Source of the DNA: Roseateles violae
GTDB taxonomy: Bacteria > Pseudomonadota > Gammaproteobacteria > Burkholderiales > Burkholderiaceae_C
Direction of reading: 5' to 3'
NCBI RefSeq assembly: GCF_030410485.1
Contig: NZ_JAUHHC010000003.1
Span: forward strand, 620,001-684,000
Length of the DNA: 64,000 bases
The position numbers and the translations under genes were made by a program. Positions 39,491 to 48,269 of this stretch are shown in pieces. Position 1 is the first letter of the stretch. Each line of letters opens with the position of its first letter. A model generated the notes under the pieces. That model did no database searches. It was given only the letters and a program-made list of their open reading frames with translations, and was not told the origin of the DNA.

Positions 39491-42469
39491 ATGACATTCC
39501 GCGCAAGGCTGGCTCAGCCAAGACTTTCCACCTCGGCGATCACCTTGGCCGTGCTGTCCGCGATTGGCGCCACTCACGCCCAGGCGCAGACAGCGCCGGC
39601 CGCCGCCAAGCCGGCCGCCGACAAGACGCTGGAAACCGTCGTCGTCACCGGCTTCCGCTCCTCGCTGGAGAGCGCGCTGGCCGCCAAGCGCGACGACAGC
39701 GGCTTCGTCGACGTCATCAAGGCCGAGGACATCGCCAAGTTCCCTGACACCAATCTGGCCGAGTCGCTGCAACGCATCCCGGGCGTCGTGATCGACCGTG
39801 ACGCCGGCGAGGGCCGCTCGATCACCGTGCGCGGCCTGGGCCAGGACTTCACCCGCGTGCGCATCAACGGCGTCGAAGCGCTGGCCACCACCGGCGGCAC
39901 CGACAGCTCCGGCGGCGCCAACCGCAGCCGCGGCATGGACTTCAACGTCTTCGCCTCCGAGCTGTTCAGCTCGATCACCGTACGCAAGAGCTCGCAGGCC
40001 GATGTCGACGAGGGTTCGCTGGGCGCAACCGTCGATCTGCAGACCTCGCGCCCGTTCGACTTCAAGGACTTCGTCGCCACCGTCTCGGCCAAGGGCCGCT
40101 ACAACGACCTGTCGGGCAGCACCGATCCGCGCCTGGCCTTCCTGGTCTCCAGTACCTTCGCGGACCGCAAGGTCGGCGTGCTGCTTTCGGGCGCCTATTC
40201 GAAGCGCTCGCTGTTCGAGGAAGGCTTCTCGACCGTGCGCTGGGACAACGGACCTTCGTCGGCCGGCTGGTGCCCGCCGCAGGGCGCGACCATCGCCCCG
40301 GGGACGACGCTGCCGTCCGGCTCCACCGCCACCACCTGCGGTCCGGCCGCCCAGGGCGTGCCCCGCCTGCCGAACACGCCGGCCAATATCGCGGCCTACA
40401 ACGAGGCCAGCAAGGCCGAGAACTTCCATCCGCGCCTGCCGCGCTATGGCCGCCTGACCCATGACCAGGACCGCCTGGGCCTGACCGGCTCGGTCCAGCT
40501 GAAGCCGGCCGACTCGACGCTGCTGACCTTCGACATGCTGTACGCCAAGCTGAAGGCGACGCGCCAGGAGGACTTCCTGGAGGCGATCTCGTTCAGCCGC
40601 AATCTCAGCCAGGGCGGCAAGCAACAGACCAGCGTGCTGGAGACCAGCTATGCGCCCAATGGCGCGCTGCTCTACGGCAAGTACAACGGCGTCGACATCC
40701 GCGCCGAGTCGCGCTTCGACGAGCTGTCGACGACCTTCACCCAGCCGACCTTGACGCTGGAGCATGAGTTCTCCGACACGCTGCGCCTGGGCGCCAAGTT
40801 CGGCAGCGCGACGTCCAAGTTCCGCAATCCGGTGCAGACGACGACGACCCTGGACGCCATCAACGTCAACGGTTATTCGATCGACTTCCGCCAAAGCGAT
40901 CGCCTGCCGACGATCACCTACCCCTTCGATCCGACCCAGGTCGGCGGCGCGCTGACCCTGGTGCCGGTGCCCCAGGTCACCTCGGGCACGCAGCCGGCCA
41001 CCGTCGCCAACACGACGACCAGCGAGATCCGCATCCGTCCGCAGGGCGCGACCAACCAGACCAATGTCGGCAACGTCAACCTGGCCTGGGACGTGATGCC
41101 GAACCAGCTGACCTTGCAGGCCGGCATCGATTACAAGCAGTTCCTGTTCGACACCTACGAGTTCCGCCGCGTCAACCAGAACGACACGATCTTCGCGCCG
41201 CCGGGCAATATGCCGATCGCCAATCTGACGACGATGCTGACCGGCTTCGGCAAGAACCTGAGCCTGCCGGCGGGCACGCCGACCTCCTGGGTCATCCCCG
41301 ACCTGAACGCGATCGCGGCCGCCTACGACATCTACTGCAACTGCCTGAAGAGCGGCCCGGCCGGCGGCCCCGGCGACTTCACGCTCTCCTCGATCACCAA
41401 CGGCAATGCCCGCGGCAACAACCGCTCGGTGACCGAAACCGACACCGGCGGCTTCCTGATGGCCGACTTCACCGGCAACGTCGGCGGCATCAAGATCCGC
41501 GGCAATCTGGGCACCCGCTATGTGAAGACCGAGGCCGTCTCGACCGGCTACCAGGCCACGGCCGGCGGCACCCAGGTCACCGTCGCCAACACCTATGACG
41601 ACTGGCTGCCCTCGCTGAACGTCGCCGCGAACCTGACCAGCGAGCTGATCGCACGCTTCGGCGCGGCCAAGGTGATGGCGCGTCCGCAGCTGGGCAATCT
41701 GAGCCCGGGCGGTTCGATCGCGACGACCGGCACGCTGTCGATCACGACCGGCAACCCCTTCCTGAAGCCCTTCCGCGCCAAGACCTATGACGGCGGTCTG
41801 GAGTGGTACTTCGGCAAGGGCGCCTTCCTCGGCGTGGGCTTGTTCCAGAAGGACATCGACACCTATATCCAGAGCCTGCGCACCAATGTGCCCTATAAGG
41901 AGACGGGCCTGCCGATGTCGCTGCTGCCGCCGAACTTCACCGGCGACGAGGTCTTCCAGGTCACGACCCCGGTCAACACCCCTGGGGGCAAGCTGAGCGG
42001 CTACGAGCTGAACTACCAGCAGCCCTTCACCTTCCTGCCGAGCTGGGGCAAGAACTTCGGCACGCTCCTGAACTACACCTATGTGAAGTCCAAGATCGAG
42101 TACCTGGTCTCGCCGACCGCCGCGACGACGATCACCGACGACTTGATCAACCTGAGCCCGAAGTCCTGGAACGCCACCTTCTACTATGACGACGGCCGTT
42201 TCAGCGCACGGGTCTCCGGCACCAAGCGCTCGTCTTATCTGCAACGCGTGCCCGGCCAGAACAACAACGACGTCGAGGGCAAGAACGGCACCTTCAACGT
42301 CGACATGTCGGTGTCCTACAAGATCAACGACAAGTTCGAGGTGTCGTTCGAGGGCGTGAACCTGACCGACGAGGCCAATGACCAGTTCATCAGCCGCGCC
42401 CGCAACAGCGCGGTGGTCTACAACGTCACCGGCCGCGAGTTCCTGGTGGGCCTGCGCTACCGTTATTGA
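39491..42469 (+). CDS. TonB-dependent outer-membrane receptor, probably for pectic oligosaccharides
   Basis: 992 residues from the ATG at 39491, GGAG 8 bases upstream. A signal peptide ends at ATHAQAQ. A TonB-box-like LETVVVTGFR follows, then the plug domain (about 50-185, FPDTNLAESLQRIPGVVIDRD, RSITVRGLGQDFTRVRING) and a 22-strand-type barrel ending in an aromatic residue (FLVGLRYRY). An extracellular loop with three cysteines (YCNCLK, WCPPQG and TTCGPA regions) may be disulphide-bonded. This is the TonB-receptor subclass common in Xanthomonas/Caulobacter-type carbohydrate loci. Location between pectin operons and a KdgR-like box suggest import of oligogalacturonides or rhamnogalacturonides. 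A strong terminator follows. Confidence 0.92.
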   Translation: MTFRARLAQPRLSTSAITLAVLSAIGATHAQAQTAPAAAKPAADKTLETVVVTGFRSSLESALAAKRDDSGFVDVIKAEDIAKFPDTNLAESLQRIPGVVIDRDAGEGRSITVRGLGQDFTRVRINGVEALATTGGTDSSGGANRSRGMDFNVFASELFSSITVRKSSQADVDEGSLGATVDLQTSRPFDFKDFVATVSAKGRYNDLSGSTDPRLAFLVSSTFADRKVGVLLSGAYSKRSLFEEGFSTVRWDNGPSSAGWCPPQGATIAPGTTLPSGSTATTCGPAAQGVPRLPNTPANIAAYNEASKAENFHPRLPRYGRLTHDQDRLGLTGSVQLKPADSTLLTFDMLYAKLKATRQEDFLEAISFSRNLSQGGKQQTSVLETSYAPNGALLYGKYNGVDIRAESRFDELSTTFTQPTLTLEHEFSDTLRLGAKFGSATSKFRNPVQTTTTLDAINVNGYSIDFRQSDRLPTITYPFDPTQVGGALTLVPVPQVTSGTQPATVANTTTSEIRIRPQGATNQTNVGNVNLAWDVMPNQLTLQAGIDYKQFLFDTYEFRRVNQNDTIFAPPGNMPIANLTTMLTGFGKNLSLPAGTPTSWVIPDLNAIAAAYDIYCNCLKSGPAGGPGDFTLSSITNGNARGNNRSVTETDTGGFLMADFTGNVGGIKIRGNLGTRYVKTEAVSTGYQATAGGTQVTVANTYDDWLPSLNVAANLTSELIARFGAAKVMARPQLGNLSPGGSIATTGTLSITTGNPFLKPFRAKTYDGGLEWYFGKGAFLGVGLFQKDIDTYIQSLRTNVPYKETGLPMSLLPPNFTGDEVFQVTTPVNTPGGKLSGYELNYQQPFTFLPSWGKNFGTLLNYTYVKSKIEYLVSPTAATTITDDLINLSPKSWNATFYYDDGRFSARVSGTKRSSYLQRVPGQNNNDVEGKNGTFNVDMSVSYKINDKFEVSFEGVNLTDEANDQFISRARNSAVVYNVTGREFLVGLRYRY

Positions 42470-42494
42470 GGGTCCGGGCCATGGCCTAGTGCAG

Positions 42495-42527
42495 AGGGCG
42501 CAGACACAGGTCTGCGCCCTTTTTTTT
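42495..42527 (+). terminator. Rho-independent terminator after the TonB receptor
   Basis: Perfect 11-bp stem (AGGGCGCAGAC with GTCTGCGCCCT), ACAG loop, then eight T's, 26 bases after the receptor stop. Confidence 0.92.
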
Positions 42528-42551
42528 CATCACGACTTCCCCTTGTTCACG

Positions 42552-43331
42552 ATGAAGTTTCGATTAGCCTCGGCGCTGAGCGCCGCCCTGCTCGCCCCGA
42601 GCCTGGCCCTTGCCGATGTGAAGCCAGCGCGCATGATCCTCGTTGGCGACTCGACGATGGCGACGAAAAGCGGCTATGGCGACGCGCTGTGCGCGCGGCT
42701 GAAGCCCGAGCTCTCCTGCGTGAATCTGGCGCGCGGCGGCCGCAGCTCGGGCTCTTTTCGCGCCGAGGGCCTGTGGGATCAGGTCCAGCAGATGCTGCGC
42801 GACGGCATGCACGAGCACAACTATGTGCTGATCCAGTTCGGCCACAACGACCAGCCCGGCAAGCCGGGCCGCTCGACCGATCTGGTCCACGACTTCCCGG
42901 CCAATATGGCCCGCTATGTCGACGAGACGCGCGCCGCCGGCGCGACGCCTGTCCTGCTGACACCGCTGACCCGGCGCAGCTTCCGCGGGCCCTGGCTGCA
43001 CGACGATCTGGCGCCCTGGTCGGCGGTGACTCGCCAGGTCGCGCGCGACAAGAAGGTCATGTTGATCGACCTGAACCGCCTCAGTCAGCAGGCCGTCGAG
43101 ACGATGGGCGAAGCCGAGGCCGACACGTTGGCGATGGCGCCCAAGCCCCTGCCCGGCCAGCCGGTCCATCCGGCGACGACGGCCGAGCGCGCCGGCGCCG
43201 CCAATCCGGTTTTCGATCGCACCCATCTGGGCCTGAAGGGCGCGCAGCTATTCTCGGGCATCGTCGCGGACGAGTGGCGGCGCCAGCAGCCGGCCATCGC
43301 CGCGCGGATCTTCAAGATGGCAAGCGAATAG
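42552..43331 (+). CDS. rhgT: Rhamnogalacturonan acetylesterase-like SGNH hydrolase (CE12)
   Basis: 259 residues with signal peptide MKFRLASALSAALLAPSLALA. SGNH blocks are complete: GDSTMATKSGYGD (catalytic Ser), GGRSS (oxyanion Gly), FGHNDQ (Asn) and DRTHLG (catalytic Asp and His). CE12 enzymes remove acetyl groups from rhamnogalacturonan, exposing it to lyases. The start lies only 24 bases after the receptor terminator, so it must have its own promoter or rely on read-through; none is obvious. Confidence 0.88.
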   Translation: MKFRLASALSAALLAPSLALADVKPARMILVGDSTMATKSGYGDALCARLKPELSCVNLARGGRSSGSFRAEGLWDQVQQMLRDGMHEHNYVLIQFGHNDQPGKPGRSTDLVHDFPANMARYVDETRAAGATPVLLTPLTRRSFRGPWLHDDLAPWSAVTRQVARDKKVMLIDLNRLSQQAVETMGEAEADTLAMAPKPLPGQPVHPATTAERAGAANPVFDRTHLGLKGAQLFSGIVADEWRRQQPAIAARIFKMASE

Positions 43332-43403
43332 ATAAATAGAAAACGCTAGCGGCAAGACGGGCCAGAGTCCGCACCATGCCGCGCAAACAGGGGAGATAAG
43401 ACG

Positions 43404-45401
43404 ATGACGAACAGACGATCGGCGCTGGCCCTGCTGGCCGGTACGATGACCCTGGGCCGCGGCCCGCTCGCCGCGCCCGCCGAAGCTGGCGCCCCCGCGG
43501 CCTATACGGCCGAGGACTTCGCGGCCGGGCCGCTGCTGCGCAATGTGCAGCTGTCACCGGACGGCAAGCGTTTCGCAGCCATCCTGAACAAGGGCAAGCA
43601 CAGCTTCCTGGTCACCCGCGCCGTCGCCGGCGGCGCCTTCACCAGCCTGCTGGCCAGCGACAACCTGGAGTTCCAGTTCAACTGGCTGCGCTGGATCAAT
43701 CCGCAACGCCTGGCCGTCAGCCTGCGCTATCCGAGTGACCGCCAGGTCAGCGAGTTCAGCAGCGCCGACACGATGGAATCGCGGCTGCTGTCGGTCTCGG
43801 CCGACAAGCCCGGCGATGCCGTCAATCTGAGCCGCCCGCGCGGCGAGGACGATGTGGTGAGCCGCGCGTTGCAGCAGGACCGCGTCGTCGACTGGCTGCC
43901 CGAGGACGGCCAGCACATCCTGCTGGCCCTGCCCGACACCAAGTTCAGCCAGCAGACGGCCGTCTACAAGGTCCATGTGATCAGCGGCGCGCGCCGCATC
44001 GTGCAGGAAAGCCTGCCCCGAGTCAGCCACTGGCTCAGCGACGCCCAACACCGCGTGCGCGTCGGTATCGCCTACGAGCAGGGTCGCCTGACGCTCTGGG
44101 CCTGCGACCCCCAGGGCCAGAACTGGCGCGCGCTGCGCAGCTTCGGCTTCTTCGACGAGCGGCGGGTCGCGCCGCTGGGCTTTGGCCTGGATCCGAACCT
44201 CCTCTACCTGCAGGCCCAGCACGAAGGCCTGTGGGCCGTGCACACGCTGGATCTGAGCGCCGCCGACCCGCAGCCGCAGCTGAAGTACCGTCTGCCGGCT
44301 CATGATCTGGATGCCAGGCTGCTGCACTCGAGCCGCAACGGCGATGCGCTGGGCCTGGTCACCAACGGCGGCGCGGCCGACGCCTATGTCTGGGACACCG
44401 AACTGAAGGCGCTGGCCGAGCGACTCGATCGCGCGCTGCCGCAGCGGCAGATTCATCTGCAGCAGCTGGTTGCCGACGACCAGATCTATCTGCTGCGCAC
44501 CTGGGGCAATGGCAACCCGGGCGAGTACGCGGTCGGCAACCGCGCGCAGGGCTCGCTGACCCTGCTGTCCGAGGTCTCGCCCCAGCTCGATCCGGCGCGC
44601 CTGACGCGCAAGCAGCGCATCGAATTCAAGGCCCGCGACGGCCTGCCGCTGCAGGCCTTCCTCAGCCTGCCGCGCGGCGTGCCGGGCAGCGCGCTGCCGC
44701 TGGTCGTGTTGCCTCATGGCGGCCCGCAGTCGGCCGACACCGGCCTTTACGACACCTGGTCAGCCTTCATCGCCGCGCGCGGCTATGCGGTACTGCAAGT
44801 CAATTTCCGCGGCTCGACCGGATCCGGCCAGAAGCATCTGCAGGCCGGGCTGCGGCGCTGGGGCCTGGAGATGCAGGACGACCTGGAGGACGGCGTCGCC
44901 GAGCTGGTCCGCCGCGGCACCGCCGATCCCAAGCGCGTCGCCATCGCCGGCAGCAGCTATGGCGGCTATGCGGCGCTGATGGGCGCCGTCAAAACGCCCG
45001 GGCTGTACCGCGGCGCCTTCGCCTTCGCGCCGGTCACCGACCTGGTCGACCTGATCCGCGAGAGCGAAAATTTCCGCACGATGTACAGCCGCGAGGCGGT
45101 GGCCGAGCAGATCGGCACGCTGGCCGACGACCGCGCGCGGCTGGAGGCCACCTCGCCGCGACGGCAGGCGGCCCGAATCGAGGTGCCGGTCGTGCTGCTG
45201 CACGGCACGCTGGACCGCAGCGTGCCCTTCGAGCAGGGCCAGGGCATGGCCGATGCGCTGAAGGCGGCCGGCAAGGATCTGCGCTTCGTGAAGCAGGAGC
45301 GCGGCGATCACTTCCTAAGCCACCAGCCCCACCGCTTGCAGTTCTTCCAGGAGCTCGAGGGCTTTCTGGCAAGGGTGCTGGGGCCGGGGGCGCTGGCCTG
45401 A
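43404..45401 (+). CDS. S9 family (prolyl oligopeptidase-like) serine peptidase, exported
   Basis: 665 residues. The N-terminus MTNRRSALALLAGTMTLGRGPLAAPA looks like an export signal. Residues about 35-410 form a beta-propeller (LSPDGKRFAAILNK), and the C-terminal alpha/beta-hydrolase domain has VVLPHGGPQSADTG, nucleophile S518 in GSSYGGY, D604 in GTLDRSVPF and H636 in GDHFLS. This is the S9C acylaminoacyl/dipeptidyl peptidase-like branch. GGGGAGA stands before the ATG. It is 72 bases downstream of the CE12 gene in the same direction; a role in pectin use is not evident, and it may simply share a transcript. Confidence 0.87.
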   Translation: MTNRRSALALLAGTMTLGRGPLAAPAEAGAPAAYTAEDFAAGPLLRNVQLSPDGKRFAAILNKGKHSFLVTRAVAGGAFTSLLASDNLEFQFNWLRWINPQRLAVSLRYPSDRQVSEFSSADTMESRLLSVSADKPGDAVNLSRPRGEDDVVSRALQQDRVVDWLPEDGQHILLALPDTKFSQQTAVYKVHVISGARRIVQESLPRVSHWLSDAQHRVRVGIAYEQGRLTLWACDPQGQNWRALRSFGFFDERRVAPLGFGLDPNLLYLQAQHEGLWAVHTLDLSAADPQPQLKYRLPAHDLDARLLHSSRNGDALGLVTNGGAADAYVWDTELKALAERLDRALPQRQIHLQQLVADDQIYLLRTWGNGNPGEYAVGNRAQGSLTLLSEVSPQLDPARLTRKQRIEFKARDGLPLQAFLSLPRGVPGSALPLVVLPHGGPQSADTGLYDTWSAFIAARGYAVLQVNFRGSTGSGQKHLQAGLRRWGLEMQDDLEDGVAELVRRGTADPKRVAIAGSSYGGYAALMGAVKTPGLYRGAFAFAPVTDLVDLIRESENFRTMYSREAVAEQIGTLADDRARLEATSPRRQAARIEVPVVLLHGTLDRSVPFEQGQGMADALKAAGKDLRFVKQERGDHFLSHQPHRLQFFQELEGFLARVLGPGALA

Positions 45402-45445
45402 CTGGGGAGCCGTGCCGCCGCGCCGCCCCCCGCCAGAAACGACCG

Positions 45446-45547
45446 TCAGACCGGGAACGCCGAAGTCGCCTCGATCAGACAGACGGCCTGCAACAGCGCG
45501 GCCATCAGCGCCAGCGCCAGGGTCAGCCACATGCGACGCAAGGCCAT
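45446..45547 (-). CDS. Possible 33-residue single-helix membrane peptide after E1 beta
   Basis: ATG at 45547, 10 bases after the E1 beta stop, giving MALRRMWLTLALALMAALLQ then AVCLIEATSAFPV. It has a basic N-terminus followed by one hydrophobic helix of about 20 residues, as in small inner-membrane proteins. No family recognised. There is no strong ribosome-binding site, but the short distance would allow coupled re-initiation. It could be chance in GC-rich DNA. Confidence 0.33.
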   Translation of the reverse strand: MALRRMWLTLALALMAALLQAVCLIEATSAFPV

Positions 45548-45557
45548 GGCCGCCGCC

Positions 45558-46532
45558 TCACCAGCTCAGCGCCGGTGCCGGCACCAGCTCGCGCGCGACG
45601 CGCACGATCTCGGGCGCGCGCGGCACGGCCGCCTGCTCCAGCACCCAGGACGAGGCCGCCGGTGCATCGGGCCCGGTCAGCCGGCGCACCGGCGCCTTCA
45701 GCGCGCCAAAGGCCTGCTCGGCCACCTGCGCGGCCAACTCGGCGCCGACGCCGCAGGGCGCGGCCGCCTCGTGCACGACGATCAGCCGGCCTGTCCTGCG
45801 CACCGAGGCCAGCACGGTGGCCATGTCCAGCGGCTTCAGCGTGCGCAGATCGATCACCTCGGCCTCGATGCCCAGCTCGGCCAGCGCCTCGGCCGCCTGC
45901 AGGCATTCGGCCACCGTCTTGGCATAGGACAGCAGGGTCAGGTCCTGCCCCTGGCGCAGCACGGCCGCCTTGCCCAGCGGCACGACATGCTCGCCCTCGG
46001 GCACCGGGCCGGCCGCGTGCAGCAGGGCCAGGTCGGTGAAGAACAGCACCGGATCGGGCTCGCGGATCGCCGCCTTCAAGAGGCCCTTGAAGTCGGCCGG
46101 CGAGCTGGGCATCACCACCTTGAGCCCCGGCGCCTGCACGAACATCGCCTCCAGATTGTGGTTGTGCTGGCCGCCCACGCACCAGCCACTGCCGGTCATC
46201 GCCATCGCCACCAGCGGGAACTCGAACTGGCCGCCGGACAGATAGCGCAGCTTGCCGGCGCCGTTGATCAGCGCGTCCATGGCCAGGGTCATGAAGGGCG
46301 CGAACAGCAGGTCGATCACCGGCCGCAGGCCCATGCCGGCGGCGCCGACGGCCGTGCCGGCGATCACCGCCTCGGCCAGCGGCGTGTTGCGCACCCGCGC
46401 GGCGCCGAACTCGGCCAGGAGTTCGCCGCGCTTGGTCGCGACGCCCTCGCCCATCATTAGCACGCGTGGATCGCGGCGCATCTCCTCGGCCAGCGCCTCG
46501 GCGATGGCCTCATACACGGTCAGCTGCTTCAT
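45558..46532 (-). CDS. 2-oxoacid/acetoin dehydrogenase E1 component, beta subunit
   Basis: 324 residues. Transketolase pyrimidine-binding domain (1-180, YEAIAEALAEEMRRDPRVLMMGEGVA with the catalytic Glu, NTPLAEAVIAGTAVGAA, GSGWCVGGQHNHNLEAMF) and C-terminal domain (190-324, VIDLRTLKPLD, LIVVHEAAAPCGVGAELAAQV). With E1 alpha it forms the thiamine-diphosphate decarboxylase of a pyruvate, branched-chain or acetoin dehydrogenase. It starts 3 bases after the alpha stop. Neither E2 nor E3 is in the window, so the complex must borrow them or work differently. Confidence 0.93.
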   Translation of the reverse strand: MKQLTVYEAIAEALAEEMRRDPRVLMMGEGVATKRGELLAEFGAARVRNTPLAEAVIAGTAVGAAGMGLRPVIDLLFAPFMTLAMDALINGAGKLRYLSGGQFEFPLVAMAMTGSGWCVGGQHNHNLEAMFVQAPGLKVVMPSSPADFKGLLKAAIREPDPVLFFTDLALLHAAGPVPEGEHVVPLGKAAVLRQGQDLTLLSYAKTVAECLQAAEALAELGIEAEVIDLRTLKPLDMATVLASVRRTGRLIVVHEAAAPCGVGAELAAQVAEQAFGALKAPVRRLTGPDAPAASSWVLEQAAVPRAPEIVRVARELVPAPALSW

Positions 46533-46535
46533 GCT

Positions 46536-47516
46536 TCATTCACTCCTTGCATAGACATCGCTGGACAGCACGCGGGCCGCTTCGGGCCAGGGCGCGGCCT
46601 GGGCCGCGGCCAGCGCCGCGTCGAGCCGCTGGCCCACCTCGGCCTGCAGGGCCGCCAGCGCTTCCGGGTCCAGCAGGCCCTCGGATTGCAGGCGCTCGCT
46701 CATGCGGCGCAGCGGATCACGCGCCAGCCACAGCGCGTGCTCGCTCTGGTCGACATAAGCCATGTCGTCGGGTTCGAAATGGCCGCGCTGGCGGTAGGTC
46801 GTCAGTTCGAGAAAGCGCGGCCGACCGTCGCGGCGGATCGCCGCACCGAGCTCGCTGGCGGCGGCATGGACCGCATCGACGTCATTGCCGTCGACGACCC
46901 GCGCCTGTAGCCCATGGCCGATGACCCAGTCGGCCACGTCCCGCATGGGCATCGTCTCGTCGCGCCGCACATAGGCCTGCCACTGGTTGTTCTCGCAGAC
47001 GAACAGCAGCGGCAGCTGCCAGGTGACGGCCAGATTGACCGCCTCGTGGAAGATGCCCTCGCAGGCCGCGCCGTCGCCGAAGAACACTGCGGTGATGCCG
47101 CCCGGCTCGCAGCCCGGTGCCCCCATCTTCTGCGCCAGCGCCACACCGGGCGCCATCGCCAGCTCGCCGCCGACGATGGTCGAGGTCAGCACCACGCCCA
47201 GCTCGCGCACCGCGATGTGCAGCGAGCCGCTCTTGCCGCCGCAGTAGCCGCTGGCGCGGCCCAGCACCTCGGCCATCAGGCGCTCGGGCTCGGCGCCGCG
47301 CGCCAGCAGATGGCCGGCGCTGCGATGGTTGCTGAGAATGCGGTCGGCGCTCGTCAGCGCCGCGACGACGCCGGCCGCGCAGGCCTCCTGGCCGACCGAG
47401 GTGCAGGTGCCGGGCGTGCTCGGCGAAGCCAGCGCTGCCAGCCGCTCCTCGTAGCCGCGTATGGTCAGCATCGTGCGCAGCAGGCCGATGCGCAGCGCCT
47501 GGTCGGCGGCCTTCAT
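46536..47516 (-). CDS. 2-oxoacid/acetoin dehydrogenase E1 component, alpha subunit
   Basis: 326 residues from the ATG at 47516 (MKAADQALRIGLLRTML). The thiamine-diphosphate motif is clear: GDGAACEGIFHEAVNLAV ... ENNQ, with Mg2+ ligands D and N. HRSAGHLLARG and GKSGSLHIA are typical of AcoA/PdhA-like proteins. Closest general type is acetoin dehydrogenase alpha, as the divergent MalT-like regulator recalls AcoK of Klebsiella; this is an analogy only. The start overlaps the hemerythrin gene stop by 4 bases. Confidence 0.92.
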   Translation of the reverse strand: MKAADQALRIGLLRTMLTIRGYEERLAALASPSTPGTCTSVGQEACAAGVVAALTSADRILSNHRSAGHLLARGAEPERLMAEVLGRASGYCGGKSGSLHIAVRELGVVLTSTIVGGELAMAPGVALAQKMGAPGCEPGGITAVFFGDGAACEGIFHEAVNLAVTWQLPLLFVCENNQWQAYVRRDETMPMRDVADWVIGHGLQARVVDGNDVDAVHAAASELGAAIRRDGRPRFLELTTYRQRGHFEPDDMAYVDQSEHALWLARDPLRRMSERLQSEGLLDPEALAALQAEVGQRLDAALAAAQAAPWPEAARVLSSDVYARSE

Positions 47517-48118
47517 GCCAGGCTCCCTTCGGCAACCGGCGCCGCCTGCAGATGGGCCCGCTCGGCCGGGCTCAGCGCGGCCAGCATCCAGCTCAGCAGC
47601 AGCTGCATCTCCTCGGCCGGCACCGAGGCGACCAGGCGGCCGTGCAGCGCCTCCAGCTCGGCGTCGTCGTAGGCCTCCCACAGCGCGGCGTTGTGGCGCG
47701 TCTCCTCGATCAGCATGTGCTCGAAGTTCTCGGCCACGAAGCGCGACAGCCGGCGGTACAGGCGCAGCGCGGCGGCCGGCTCCGGGCGGGCGGCCAGGGC
47801 GGCGGTTTCGGCCTCCAGCGCGGCGATCGCCTCCAGATGATCGTCATGCTCGGCGCCTATGGTGGCGCTGACGCCGGGGCGGCGCGCCTCCAGCGCCGGG
47901 TGGATGAAGCCGTTCTCGCGCTCGACATGGCCGCGGCAGCTGTTCAGCAGCCGGCGCAGCTGGCCCAGCGTCTCGGCGCGCTCGGCGGCATCGCCGAGAT
48001 CGAGGCGGCCGACGCGGGCCAGCGTGTCGGTCATGAACAGGCGCAGCGCCTTGTGGATGCCGCAGTAGAGGTCGTGGCGGGCCGGCTTGGCCGCGCCGCC
48101 GGATTCGGTCGTGTGCAT
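47513..48118 (-). CDS. Hemerythrin HHE-domain protein
   Basis: 201 residues, AAGGAG 7 bases before the ATG at 48118. Helices with HKALRLFMTDTL, HVERENGFIHPAL, EHDDHLEAI and NFEHMLIEETRHN supply His and Glu residues for a di-iron centre, as in the HHE cation-binding family that handles O2, NO or iron. It is the first gene of the operon with E1 alpha (4-base overlap, so coupled translation). A sensor or oxygen-protective role for a ThDP enzyme is possible; I know no described example, so the link is inference. Confidence 0.85.
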   Translation of the reverse strand: MHTTESGGAAKPARHDLYCGIHKALRLFMTDTLARVGRLDLGDAAERAETLGQLRRLLNSCRGHVERENGFIHPALEARRPGVSATIGAEHDDHLEAIAALEAETAALAARPEPAAALRLYRRLSRFVAENFEHMLIEETRHNAALWEAYDDAELEALHGRLVASVPAEEMQLLLSWMLAALSPAERAHLQAAPVAEGSLA

Positions 48119-48208
48119 CAGCAACTCCTTGAGGCCGGCGCCATCGCCGGGCTGGATGCCAGTGTTGCCAAGTGCGCCGCGGCGCGCATCGCTCCGACGG
48201 CCCATCGC

Positions 48209-48251
48209 GCCGGCGCCGGCCATGGCCCGTTCGGGCCATCGCGGCGCCGGC
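48209..48251. promoter_or_regulatory. Long inverted repeat in the hemerythrin/LuxR divergent region
   Basis: A 10-bp arm GCCGGCGCCG (48209-48218) pairs with 48242-48251, enclosing ATGGCCC-GTTC-GGGCCAT (48222-48239) across a 3x2 internal loop. It ends 18 bases before the LuxR-type gene start. It may be an operator or a 5'-leader hairpin. Confidence 0.45.
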
Positions 48252-48269
48252 CCGCATAAGATCGCCGCC

